Below are positions 36,616-47,420 of a DNA stretch of 64,000 nucleotides, piece by piece (position 1 is the stretch's first letter; each line of letters begins with the position of its first letter). The stretch comes from Streptosporangiaceae bacterium. Lineage in GTDB: Bacteria; Actinomycetota; Actinomycetes; Streptosporangiales; Streptosporangiaceae. The position numbers and the translations under genes are program-made. The DNA lies in NCBI GenBank assembly GCA_019239975.1, contig JAFAZE010000070.1, forward strand, positions 62,001 to 126,000, in the 5' to 3' direction. A model generated the notes under the pieces. The model did no database searches. It was not told the origin of the DNA and was given only the letters and a program-made list of their open reading frames with translations.

Positions 36616-37659
36616 ATGGGCGCCGGCCCGCCGGCGCTCGTGGAAAGGGCGCGCGGCGGCGATCTGCGGGCGCTCGCGCGGGTGATCTCGCTCATCGAGA
36701 ACGGGGGACCGCACCTTCGTTCGGTGATCAAGGAGCTGGCGCCGCTGGCCTCCGGCGCGCGGACGATCGGGCTGACCGGCGCGCCCGGCGCGGGCAAGTC
36801 CACCGTGACCGGGGCGCTGGTGGCGGCGTTCCGGGACCGGGGTGAGCGGGTCGGCGTGCTCGCGGTGGACCCCACGTCGCCGTTCTCCGGGGGCGCGCTG
36901 CTCGGCGACCGGGTGCGTATGCAGGACCACGCGACCGACCCCGGGGTGTTCATCAGGTCGATGGCCAGCCGCGGCCACCTGGGCGGGCTGGCCGCCGCCG
37001 CGCCGCAGGCGATCCGGGCGCTGGACGCCGCCGGCTTCGGCGTGATCCTGGTCGAGACCGTCGGCGTGGGGCAGGCGGAGGTCGAGGTCGCGTCGATGGC
37101 GGACTCGACGGCGGTCCTCGTCGTGCCCGGCATGGGCGACTCCGTGCAGGCGGCCAAGGCCGGCCTGCTGGAGGTGGCCGACGTGCTCGTGGTGAACAAG
37201 GCGGACCGGCCGGAGACCCAGCAGGCCGTCCGCGACCTGCGGTCCATGGTGGCGCTGGCCGATCTTGATCCGGGGGGACGATCCCCCGGAGCCCCCCGGC
37301 CAGCGTGGAAGCCGCCGATCGTGACGACGGTGGCGACGGCCGGCGATGGCATCGGCGAGCTCGTCCGGCAGCTTGACCGGCACTGGGACTGGCTGGCCGC
37401 TTCCGGCGAGCGGGACCGCCGCCGCGCCGGGCGGGCGCGGGACGAGGTGCTGGCGCTGGCGTCCGGCGCGGTGGAAGCCCGGCTGGCGGCCGCGCCTGGC
37501 CTCGGCGAGCTCGCGGCCAGGGTGGCGGACGGCAGGCTCGGACCCTATGAGGCCGCGGATGAGCTGCTGGCCGGCGTCGGCTTGCCTCCTTTGTTATGCC
37601 GAACGAGCGGTGGCTGCTCCGGTGCCGCCCGCCTCGGGCCCCGGGGCGCGGCGAAGTGA
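36616..37659 (+). CDS. meaB: MeaB-type GTPase, acyl-CoA mutase chaperone
   Basis: G3E GTPase that loads and protects B12 in methylmalonyl-CoA-type mutases. Walker A GAPGAGKST, Walker B-like VETVGVGQAEVEVA and NKAD specificity motif (VVNKADRPETQQ). ATG 36616 gives the usual helix start (ALVERARGGDLRALARVISL); GTG 36565 is also preceded by a good site and would add 17 residues. The GC-palindrome element at 37270-37299 is inserted in frame (DPGGRSPGAPRPAW) between ALADL and KPPIVTTVATAGDGI. The 3' end runs into an inverted repeat and may be altered after AGVGL. Confidence 0.93.
   Translation: MGAGPPALVERARGGDLRALARVISLIENGGPHLRSVIKELAPLASGARTIGLTGAPGAGKSTVTGALVAAFRDRGERVGVLAVDPTSPFSGGALLGDRVRMQDHATDPGVFIRSMASRGHLGGLAAAAPQAIRALDAAGFGVILVETVGVGQAEVEVASMADSTAVLVVPGMGDSVQAAKAGLLEVADVLVVNKADRPETQQAVRDLRSMVALADLDPGGRSPGAPRPAWKPPIVTTVATAGDGIGELVRQLDRHWDWLAASGERDRRRAGRARDEVLALASGAVEARLAAAPGLGELAARVADGRLGPYEAADELLAGVGLPPLLCRTSGGCSGAARLGPRGAAK
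37270..37299 (+). repeat. GC-palindrome family element inside meaB
   Basis: 30 nt of the form CCGGGGGGACGATCCCCC-GGAGCCCCCCGG, nearly identical to the inverted copy at 43270-43300 and related to 21912-21940 and the thrB copies. Confidence 0.85.
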
Positions 37660-37678
37660 TGCCAGCGCTCGTTCGGCA
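37597..37678 (+). terminator. 18-bp inverted repeat over the meaB 3' end
   Basis: Arms 37597-37614 (TGCCGAACGAGCGGTGGC) and 37661-37678 match at 17 of 18 positions and flank 46 bp, including the meaB stop. A long-armed terminator or a small inserted element are both possible. The arm is followed by AAAAT. Confidence 0.55.
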
Positions 37679-37741
37679 AAATGTCTTACACCGAACACGG
37701 TGGTGAGCGATCCGTGCGGGGCCGGCCCTAGGGTGTTAGAT

Positions 37742-38290
37742 GTGCGTAAGGCGCTTGAGCTGCCCTTTGACCCGATCGACCGGGCAGCGCGAATCTGGGA
37801 GCACAGGTTCGGGCCGTCGCGGTCGATGGCGGCGGTCACCTCGATCATGCGCGCCCAGCAGATCCTGCTCGCCGAGCTGGACGCGATCCTGCGGCCCTAT
37901 GGGCTGACCTTCGCACGGTACGAGGCGCTGGTCCTGCTGTCGTTCAGCCGGGCGGGCGCGCTGCCGCTGCGGGTGATCGGCGAGCGGCTGATGGTGCACC
38001 CGACCAGCGTCACGAACACGATCGACCGGCTCGCGCTGCAGGGCATGGTGGTCCGCCGGCCGAACCCCGAGGACGGCCGGGGCCGGCTGGCGGAGATCAC
38101 CGAGCGGGGCCGGGACGCGGTGCGGGTCGCGACGCGGGACCTGATGGCGGCGGACTTCGGGCTCGCCGGGTACTCCGACGAGGACCTCGAGGAGCTGTTC
38201 GGCCTGCTGCGCGGGCTGCGCCTGTCCGCGGGCGACTTCATACCCGCGGACCAGCCGGCGCTGGGGGATCAGCGCCCCGCGAACGCCTGA
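37742..38290 (+). CDS. MarR-family transcription regulator
   Basis: 182 residues from GTG 37742, with AGGGTG upstream. The winged-helix core is clear: MRAQQILLAELDAILRPYGL, LPLRVIGERLMVHPTSVTNT (recognition helix) and the wing VRRPNPEDGRGRLAEITERG. Lies between meaB and the ECF sigma operon; the acyl-CoA genes are plausible targets but this is inference. Confidence 0.9.
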   Translation: MRKALELPFDPIDRAARIWEHRFGPSRSMAAVTSIMRAQQILLAELDAILRPYGLTFARYEALVLLSFSRAGALPLRVIGERLMVHPTSVTNTIDRLALQGMVVRRPNPEDGRGRLAEITERGRDAVRVATRDLMAADFGLAGYSDEDLEELFGLLRGLRLSAGDFIPADQPALGDQRPANA

Positions 38291-38293
38291 CCG

Positions 38294-39754
38294 CTACCCG
38301 CGGACCGGGGAGGGCTGCCAGGTGAGGCCGCCGTCGAAGGTGAGCCAGATCTCGTGCAGCGCGGTGTCGGCGGGCAGCGCGATGCCCTGCGAGTCGGTGG
38401 TCATCCCCAGGTAGCTGAAGCCGCCGGGCGGCGCTCCGCCGGTGAGCGTCGCCTGCCGCCATCCGGTGGTTCCCGTGGGCAGCACGGTGATGCCCGCACT
38501 GGTCGCCTCGAGGACCGTTCCATCTGGAGCCTCGGCCAGCGACGTAGCGGTTGCCGCCGCGGGAGCGCCGATGGCCGCCCACGCCCGCGCGCCGGCGGTG
38601 GCACTGGCGGACGCCGCCGGCGAGGCGCCGGCGCTTGACGGGGGACCGCCGCCCGTGCTCAGGTACAGCTCGCCCGCCGGCGGCTGCGCGCAGAGCAGGG
38701 CGAGGCTGGTCGTCGTCGCCGCGGCGAGCATCTCGGCGGACGGCTGGCCGTCCTGCTGGGCGTGGCCCGGCGCGCATGACGCTCCTCCCGTGGCGGGCAG
38801 CGCCTGCCACGGGGCGCTCGCGTCGGCCGGCCCGGCGAACAGCGTTCCGTCCGGAGCGAGCAGGAAGCCGCGGGTCCCGGCCAGCACGAGCGCGGCCGAC
38901 GTGGCGTTGCCGCCCGCGCCGAGACCGGTGGTGGACGTGCCGACCGGCGCCCAGTCGTCGCCGGAAGCGGGGGCCGAGTACAGCGTGAAGCTCGTGCAGC
39001 CCCCGGCGAAGTCAGCGCCGGTGCCGGTGCAGGTGGCGAACAGCGCGAACGCCCGGTCGCCGGCGGTCTCCAGGCCGGTCACGCGCTGCCCGTTGGTCGG
39101 GATCCGCGTCCACGTCGTCCCCCCGTCGTGCGTCGCCCACAGCTCCGGGCCGAACGCCCAGCCGTCGGACGCGTTGAGGAACCTGATGCCGCTGACGCCG
39201 TCCGGGCCATTCGGCGCGCCGGCCAGCGGGGCGGGCACGCCGGACCAGCTCTTGCCGGCGTCGTCCGTGCGCGCGATCGACGTGCAGTACCGCGTGGCGC
39301 AGTGGCCGGGCGTCCCCGCCTGGCCGATCACCCAGCCGGTGCCCAGGCCGATGAACGTGACGGACTCCGGCGCGAAGTTGGGCGGCACCGGGGGAACCTG
39401 TGCCGATACGCCGGCCGGCGGCCCCGCGAGGCTCGGAGCGGGTGATGCGGCCGGGGCGCCGCTCCCGTCGCTCATGGGGACGTTCTGCTGGCGGGCGGGC
39501 GTGGAGCCGCTGGCCGCCTGATTGCCCGTCAGCGAGGGCGGGCCGGTGATGTGCAGCGACACGACCTGCGGTATCGTGACCCCGGCCGCGATGACCGCCG
39601 CCGCCGAGGCGGCGGTGACCGCGAGCTTGCGGAGCTTGCGGTGGCGCGCCCTGCGCCTGATCAGCTCGAACGTGCCGGGCGGCGGCGGTAGCGGCTGGAC
39701 CTGCTCGCTCAGCCAGTCCGCCAGCTCGTCGCGGCCGTCGCGGTTATCTGGCAT
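38294..39754 (-). CDS. Membrane-anchored beta-propeller-like protein, probable partner of the ECF sigma factor
   Basis: 486 residues: a cytosolic N-terminus (DELADWLSEQVQPLPPPP), one membrane helix (KLAVTAASAAAVIAAGVTI) and an extracytoplasmic domain with repeated BNR/sialidase-like phrases (TDDAGKSWSG, THDGGTTWTRI, FDGGLTWQPSP). The start overlaps the sigma gene by 11 nt. Position and topology are those of an anti-sigma factor, but no zinc-binding anti-sigma motif is visible, so the role is inferred. Confidence 0.8.
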   Translation of the reverse strand: MPDNRDGRDELADWLSEQVQPLPPPPGTFELIRRRARHRKLRKLAVTAASAAAVIAAGVTIPQVVSLHITGPPSLTGNQAASGSTPARQQNVPMSDGSGAPAASPAPSLAGPPAGVSAQVPPVPPNFAPESVTFIGLGTGWVIGQAGTPGHCATRYCTSIARTDDAGKSWSGVPAPLAGAPNGPDGVSGIRFLNASDGWAFGPELWATHDGGTTWTRIPTNGQRVTGLETAGDRAFALFATCTGTGADFAGGCTSFTLYSAPASGDDWAPVGTSTTGLGAGGNATSAALVLAGTRGFLLAPDGTLFAGPADASAPWQALPATGGASCAPGHAQQDGQPSAEMLAAATTTSLALLCAQPPAGELYLSTGGGPPSSAGASPAASASATAGARAWAAIGAPAAATATSLAEAPDGTVLEATSAGITVLPTGTTGWRQATLTGGAPPGGFSYLGMTTDSQGIALPADTALHEIWLTFDGGLTWQPSPVRG

Positions 39755-40241
39755 CGCTGGCTCCTAGCGCCTCCCGCAAACGTGACCTGGCATGATACAG
39801 GTCGGCCTTGATGGTTCCCTCAGGCCGCCTGAGCAGCACGGCGATTTCCCGCACCCCGAACCCCGCGTAGTAGTGGAGCAGGAACGCGCTGCGCAGCCGC
39901 GGCGGCAGCGACTGGATGAGGTGGCGCACGTCCACGTCCTGCGCGGGATCGGACACCGGCTCGCGTTCCGCTCCCGCCGTGACGGTGCGCATCGCGCGGC
40001 GCTCCCGCTCGGCCTTCCGCCAGTGGTCGCGCACCAGGTTCGTCGCGATCATGTACAGGTAGCTCTGCGGGCTTTCCAGCCTGGCCCACCGCGCCAGCAG
40101 CCGGACGAACGCCTCGGACGCGATCTCGTGCGCCGTGTCGTCGTCGTCGACGAGCCGCCGGACCCAGCCCGCGAGCTTCGGGTACGCCGCGGCGAACAAA
40201 TCCTCCGCTGACGCTCGCTCGGCGCTGGCCTGCGCACCCAC
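39744..40241 (-). CDS. ECF RNA polymerase sigma factor (SigE-like family)
   Basis: 165 residues from GTG 40241, preceded by GGAGG; the frame is open to 40394 without sigma homology. Region 2 is AAYPKLAGWVRRLV through SYLYMIATNLVRDHWRKAER; region 4 is LPPRLRSAFLLHYYAGFGVR with the recognition helix EIAVLLRRPEGTIKADLYHA. Directly upstream of, and overlapping, the membrane propeller-like gene. Confidence 0.9.
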   Translation of the reverse strand: MGAQASAERASAEDLFAAAYPKLAGWVRRLVDDDDTAHEIASEAFVRLLARWARLESPQSYLYMIATNLVRDHWRKAERERRAMRTVTAGAEREPVSDPAQDVDVRHLIQSLPPRLRSAFLLHYYAGFGVREIAVLLRRPEGTIKADLYHARSRLREALGASDAR

Positions 40242-40563
40242 CGGGCCTCCATTGCTGACTGCCCGCGCGGGAACTGATGGCCTGAGGACCTTGGTGGGCA
40301 GCGTCGCGCACGCGCCGCCACCGAACACGACGACATCACTCAGCGGTGGTGCGTTCCCGAGGGTATTCGCGGGGTATGTCACTGGTTCTACCACACATTC
40401 GGACGTAGGCAGCGGCGCTGGCCGCTGGTCCGGGCGTGTCCCCGTGCCGCCCGGACGCCTTTAAGACGCGGGCCCCGCGCCGGTGGTTGTGAGAATTTTT
40501 CCCGCAATTCCGCCCCGCGTCGCCCGTTAACCGGAGCCGGGCCGGCGGCTGGACCGGGCTAAG

Positions 40564-40583
40564 ATAGTAGGACGTCCTACTAT
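40564..40583. promoter_or_regulatory. Perfect 20-bp palindrome upstream of icmA
   Basis: atagtaggacgtcctactat is a perfect palindrome 34 bp before the icmA start and in an otherwise AT-poor region. Size and symmetry fit an operator for a dimeric regulator (TetR or GntR type). It is also within reach of the divergent sigma gene. Confidence 0.65.
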
Positions 40584-40617
40584 TTGGCTCGAAGGCGAGC
40601 CTCAGACGGGAGAGCGC

Positions 40618-42285
<1,668 letters not shown>

Positions 42286-42305
42286 CCGCGGCCGGCCGCC
42301 GGGCC

Positions 42306-42698
42306 TCAGGACGGGCTGGCGACCGGAAGGCCGGCGGCCTTGGCGGCGTCGAGCAGGACCGTGTCGTAGCTGACGAAGGCGGTGAGGTCCTGCCGGATCG
42401 TCAGCGCGGAGGCGAGGTGAATGGCGTCCAGCGAGAGCAGCCCCATGGGCCGCATTCCTGCCGCGCGGTTGAGTACGGCGTCGGTCATCCGGATGGCCCT
42501 CGTCCGCCGCACCAGCGAGTAGCTCTGCGGCAGCGAGCCGGGATCCGCGCGCCAGACCGCTCTCGGTACCTCCACCCGGATCAGGGAACTCGACACCCGG
42601 ACCAGATTCGGGCTGGCAGCGAGCCACTCCGTCAGCGCCGCGGTCTCGGCCTCGGTGATGACGAGCTTCACGAGAGCGGAGGAGTCGACGTAAATCAA
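42306..42698 (-). CDS. vapC: VapC-like PIN-domain toxin
   Basis: 130-residue PIN ribonuclease. Acidic metal ligands: Asp5 in MIYVDSSALVKLV, Glu in IRVEVPRAVWR, Asp in LLSLDAIHLASAL and Asp in FVSYDTVLLDAA. The start overlaps the antitoxin stop by four bases (ATGA on the minus strand). RNA target unknown. Confidence 0.9.
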   Translation of the reverse strand: MIYVDSSALVKLVITEAETAALTEWLAASPNLVRVSSSLIRVEVPRAVWRADPGSLPQSYSLVRRTRAIRMTDAVLNRAAGMRPMGLLSLDAIHLASALTIRQDLTAFVSYDTVLLDAAKAAGLPVASPS

Positions 42699-43114
42699 TA
42701 TCGTTCCTTGTCCCGCGTCCGCCGGAGAGTCTCCGACGCGCCCGGCTGGCCCGGGGGAACCGGCGGCGCGGGCTCTATGTCCAGGATGTCGCCCGGCTCA
42801 TCGGCCTCCTGGATCACCCCGGCGGCTATCCACCGTTCCAGCGGGCTGTCCGGCTGCCTGGCGGGCACCAGCTGCGCCACCAGGCGCCCCCGGTTGGTGA
42901 TGTCCACCGTGTATCCCCTCTCCGCGAGATCGACGTAGACGCTCGCGTGCTGGCGCAGCTCCCGGATGCCGATGCGGTGGTTCTCACCAGGTGCGGGCGG
43001 CTCGGCGATCGCCGCACGGCCCGCGGGCCTGCCCGCCCGCCCCCGGGAGCCGCCGCGCCCCGTGCTGGCCGGCAGCCGGGCCGTGTCATCCTCGGTACCG
43101 CGCCCCTCGTCCAT
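42695..43114 (-). CDS. vapB: Phd/VapB-type antitoxin with N-terminal extension
   Basis: 139 residues from ATG 43114. The Phd/YefM DNA-binding core is IGIRELRQHASVYVDLAERG followed by YTVDITNRGRLVAQLVPA; the acidic C-terminal part (EADEPGDILDIEPAPP) would wrap the toxin. A Gly/Arg/Ala-rich stretch of about 50 residues precedes the core, where the family normally begins. A later start is possible. Overlaps vapC, the usual arrangement. Confidence 0.85.
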   Translation of the reverse strand: MDEGRGTEDDTARLPASTGRGGSRGRAGRPAGRAAIAEPPAPGENHRIGIRELRQHASVYVDLAERGYTVDITNRGRLVAQLVPARQPDSPLERWIAAGVIQEADEPGDILDIEPAPPVPPGQPGASETLRRTRDKERY

Positions 43115-43140
43115 ACCCGGACTGTAGCACAACACATGCT

Positions 43141-43300
43141 ACAACGCGGCCATTCAGCGTACGGCGAGCACCGCAGCGGGCTACGGCGGCTCACACAGCG
43201 ATCGCGCGGCTCGCGAGGGCCTACGGCCCTCCGGCCGCGCGATTCTACGGCGGGAACCGCAGCGGGCAACCGGGGGGCTCCGGGGGGTCGTCCCCCCCGG
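43141..43300 (-). repeat. Inverted copy of the composite dispersed repeat
   Basis: Matches 21912-22075 in reverse: palindromic core 43201-43243, flanked by GGCTCACACAGCG and GCCGTAG-like text on one side and by the G-run palindrome (43270-43300) on the other. It sits in the spacer between the divergent vapB and thioredoxin genes. Two CCCCCCCGGGCTAGCA-type units follow at 43292-43328. Confidence 0.85.
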
Positions 43301-43333
43301 GCTAGCACTCTCCCCCCGGGCTAGCATTGAGCT

Positions 43334-44356
43334 ATGCAGCAGCCGCGGGATTTCTCCCTTTACGGTGCCGTCGACCTGGGCGCGCGGCAGGCCGCCGCGC
43401 AGCGAAGGCAGCAGGCGGCCCAAGCGGCCCAGGCGGGCGAGTCGCACGCTGGGTCCGCCGCGGGCGACGGGACGGTCGTCGACGTCACCGAGGAAACGTT
43501 CAACACCGACGTGGTGGAGCGCTCACGAACCACGCCGGTGATCGTCGATCTGTGGGCGGACTGGTGCGGACCGTGTAAGCAGCTCAGCCCCGTGCTGGAG
43601 AAGCTGGCCGCCGATGCGGCGGGCGCCTGGGTCCTCGCCAAGGTGGACGTGGACGCCAACCCGCAGCTCGCCGCGCTGTTCCAGGCGCAGAGCATCCCCA
43701 TGGTGGTGGCGGTGATCGGCGGCCAGCTCGTGGACGGGTTCCTCGGGGCGCTGCCGGAGGCGCAGGTCCGGCAGTGGCTGACCCAGGTGCTCGCGGTGGC
43801 GGAGAAGCTCGGCGCCGGCTCGGGCCAGCCGGGTGGCGCCGCCGGCCAGGGCGCGGTGGACCAGGACGGCCAGGCCGAGGGCGCGGCGACCGCGCCAGGC
43901 GGCGCGCCGGGCGCCGGGGCCGCGGGCCCGGGCGGCGAGCAGCTGCCGCCGGCCTACGCCGAGGCGCGGCAGGCGATGGAGCGCGGCGACTTCGAGCGGG
44001 CCGCGAGCGTCCTCGAGAAGGCGCTCGCCGAGACTCCGGCGGACCCGGTCGTGAAGAGCTGGCTGGCTCAGGTGAACCTGCTGCGCCGGGTGGAATCCTG
44101 CGATCAGGCGGCCGCGCGCCGGGAGGCCGCCGAGCATCCCGAAGACGTCGGCGCGCAGCTCCGTGTCGCCGACATCGAGCTGGCGACGGGACGGCCCGAG
44201 GACGCGTTCGACCGCCTGCTCGGCGTGATCAGGCGGACCTCGGGCGAGGACAGGGAGCGGGCCCGGGCCCACCTTGTCGGCCTGTTCGACATCTTCCCGC
44301 CGCGCGATCCACAGGTCACCAGGGCGCGGTCGGCCCTCACCAGCCTCCTGTTCTGA
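43334..44356 (+). CDS. Thioredoxin-TPR protein (CnoX/YbbN type)
   Basis: 340 residues. A thioredoxin domain (about 45-155) carries the active site WADWCGPCKQLSPVL and the cis-proline in SIPMVVAV. After an Ala/Gly-rich linker (about 160-210), two or three TPR-like helix pairs follow (YAEARQAMERGDFERAASVL and beyond). In Escherichia coli the related CnoX combines holdase and thiol protection; the CGPC site here suggests active redox chemistry. Confidence 0.9.
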   Translation: MQQPRDFSLYGAVDLGARQAAAQRRQQAAQAAQAGESHAGSAAGDGTVVDVTEETFNTDVVERSRTTPVIVDLWADWCGPCKQLSPVLEKLAADAAGAWVLAKVDVDANPQLAALFQAQSIPMVVAVIGGQLVDGFLGALPEAQVRQWLTQVLAVAEKLGAGSGQPGGAAGQGAVDQDGQAEGAATAPGGAPGAGAAGPGGEQLPPAYAEARQAMERGDFERAASVLEKALAETPADPVVKSWLAQVNLLRRVESCDQAAARREAAEHPEDVGAQLRVADIELATGRPEDAFDRLLGVIRRTSGEDRERARAHLVGLFDIFPPRDPQVTRARSALTSLLF

Positions 44357-44382
44357 CATCGCTGCCTGTTCTGACATCGCTG
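44347..44382 (+). repeat. Perfect 18-bp tandem duplication over the thioredoxin stop codon
   Basis: CCTGTTCTGACATCGCTG occurs at 44347-44364 and 44365-44382. The first copy contains the TGA of the thioredoxin-TPR gene. Confidence 0.95.
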
Positions 44383-44476
44383 CCTGCGGCTGTAACGCTC
44401 CCCGCCGCCGCGCCCAAGTACGGGTGAACGGACGACGGCGAAGGGAGCCCACCCTGCCGCGTTCCTGAGCGGGCGC

Positions 44477-44953
44477 TCAGCGGCCGCGCGGGTCGCCCGG
44501 GTCCGCCTCGGCGAGTAGCTCCAGAGCGGGAAGCGCCGCCGCGAGCACCGAGCGCTGCTCCTCGGTGAGCCGCAGCAGGCTCTTCGTGAGGAGGGCGGTG
44601 CCCTCCTCACGAAGCCGCTCGAGCACCTCGTGTCCCTTGGCCGTGATCGCCAGCGTCGAGGCCCGCGCGTCCGTCGGGTCGGCACACCGCTGCACGTACC
44701 CGAACTCTTCGAGCGCGGTGACGAGCCGGGTGAGCGTCGACGGTGCGATCCCCTCCGCGGCGGCGAGGTCGCCGAGCCGCAGCGGGCCGGCCCGCTCGAC
44801 GGTGGCCAGCGCGGCGAGCTGGGTCGGCGTCAGGCCGGCCAGCTCGTGCCTGCGCAGCCGGCGGGACAGCCGCGCGATGGCGACGCGCAGCCGCGTGACA
44901 TCGACGGTGCCGGATTTCCCGGCCGGTGCGCTCATGGTGGATTCCCGCGCCAT
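44477..44953 (-). CDS. MarR-family transcription regulator
   Basis: 158 residues. Winged helix: LTPTQLAALATVERAGPLRL, GDLAAAEGIAPSTLTRLVTA (recognition helix) and a wing ADPTDARASTLAITAKG. ATG 44953 and ATG 44935 are both possible starts. Convergent with the thioredoxin-TPR gene; a short CTGAGC/GCTCAG hairpin (44465-44480) lies at its 3' end. Confidence 0.9.
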   Translation of the reverse strand: MARESTMSAPAGKSGTVDVTRLRVAIARLSRRLRRHELAGLTPTQLAALATVERAGPLRLGDLAAAEGIAPSTLTRLVTALEEFGYVQRCADPTDARASTLAITAKGHEVLERLREEGTALLTKSLLRLTEEQRSVLAAALPALELLAEADPGDPRGR

Positions 44954-45073
44954 GACTGAAGGTTACGCGGTGCCGCGCGGACCCAATACCCTTGGCAGAT
45001 GGCGTGTCGGGCGAGGCGGCCCGTGCTGCCCGGCGAGGCGGACCCGTGATGCCCGGAGAGGCGGAAGACTGAC

Positions 45074-46465
<1,392 letters not shown>

Positions 46466-46507
46466 CGGGCGTCCACGGGACCCGGCAACCTGGCCGATGA
46501 TGGAGAC

Positions 46508-47092
46508 ATGGAGGAAATCGGTTCGGAAGGGCTGGCCGGCCGCCTGCTTGTCGCCACGCCGCTGCTGGGTGACCCTAACTTCCGGCGCGCCGTAGTCCTC
46601 ATCGTCGAGCACGAGGTGGCGGAGGGGACTCTCGGGGTGGTGCTGAACCGGCCGACCAAGATCCCGGTCGGTCAGGTGCTCGAGCCGTGGACGGAGCTCG
46701 TCACCGGGCCTTCGGTGGTTTTCAAGGGCGGTCCCGTCGCGCCGAACAGCGCGCTCGCCCTCGCGCTGGTACCGGGCAAGGACGAGCCGCTCGGCTGGCG
46801 GGCGCTGGACGGGGCGCCCGCGCTGGCCCGGCTCGGGCTCGTCGACCTGGACGCGCCGCCGCGGCTTCTCGCGCCCGCCATCCAGTCGCTGCGGGTGTAC
46901 GCCGGGTACGCCGGCTGGGGGCCCGGTCAGCTGCGCTCGGAGATCGATGAGGGCGCCTGGTACGTGCTGAACGCGGAGCCCGCGGACGTGTTCTTCACGG
47001 AGCCCGAACGGCAGTGGCGCGACGTGCTCCGCCGCCAGGGCGGCGACATGGCGCTGGTCGCCACCTATCCCGACGACCCGGGACTCAACTGA
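46508..47092 (+). CDS. YqgE/AlgH family protein (DUF179)
   Basis: 194 residues; biochemical role unknown. Family features: the start LAGRLLVATPLLGDPNFRRA, the central VVFKGGPVAPNSALALAL and the aromatic AGYAGWGPGQLRSEIDEGAW motif. ATG 46508. Confidence 0.9.
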   Translation: MEEIGSEGLAGRLLVATPLLGDPNFRRAVVLIVEHEVAEGTLGVVLNRPTKIPVGQVLEPWTELVTGPSVVFKGGPVAPNSALALALVPGKDEPLGWRALDGAPALARLGLVDLDAPPRLLAPAIQSLRVYAGYAGWGPGQLRSEIDEGAWYVLNAEPADVFFTEPERQWRDVLRRQGGDMALVATYPDDPGLN

Positions 47093-47168
47093 CGGGAAGC
47101 CTCGCGGGCGGGACTCCCTGACCGGCGGGAGCCCTCGCGGGCCCGCGGAGCCGGTAAGCTAGGCAACC

Positions 47169-47420
47169 GTGAGCACCGAGGTTCTGCCCGACAGCGGCAC
47201 GCGCGTCCACGAGGACATCAGGCCGGATACGTCGAATGGCGATCACGAGCGGTTCGCGCACTACGTCGACAAGAACGAGATCATGGAAAGCGCCGTGAAC
47301 GGGACCCCCGTGGTCGCGCTGTGCGGCAAGGTATGGGTGCCGAGCCGCGACCCGAAGCGGTTCCCCGTCTGCCCTGAGTGCAAAGAGATCTACGAGTCGC
47401 TACCCTCCGGCGACGAGTGA
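47169..47420 (+). CDS. DUF3039 family protein
   Basis: 83 residues, GTG 47169. The signature is FAHYVDKNEIMESAVNGTPV, then VALCGKVWVPSRDPKRFPVC with PECKEIY, giving three cysteines that could bind zinc. Function unknown. The stop overlaps the helicase start (GTGA, 47417-47420), a partnership conserved in actinobacteria. Confidence 0.9.
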   Translation: MSTEVLPDSGTRVHEDIRPDTSNGDHERFAHYVDKNEIMESAVNGTPVVALCGKVWVPSRDPKRFPVCPECKEIYESLPSGDE

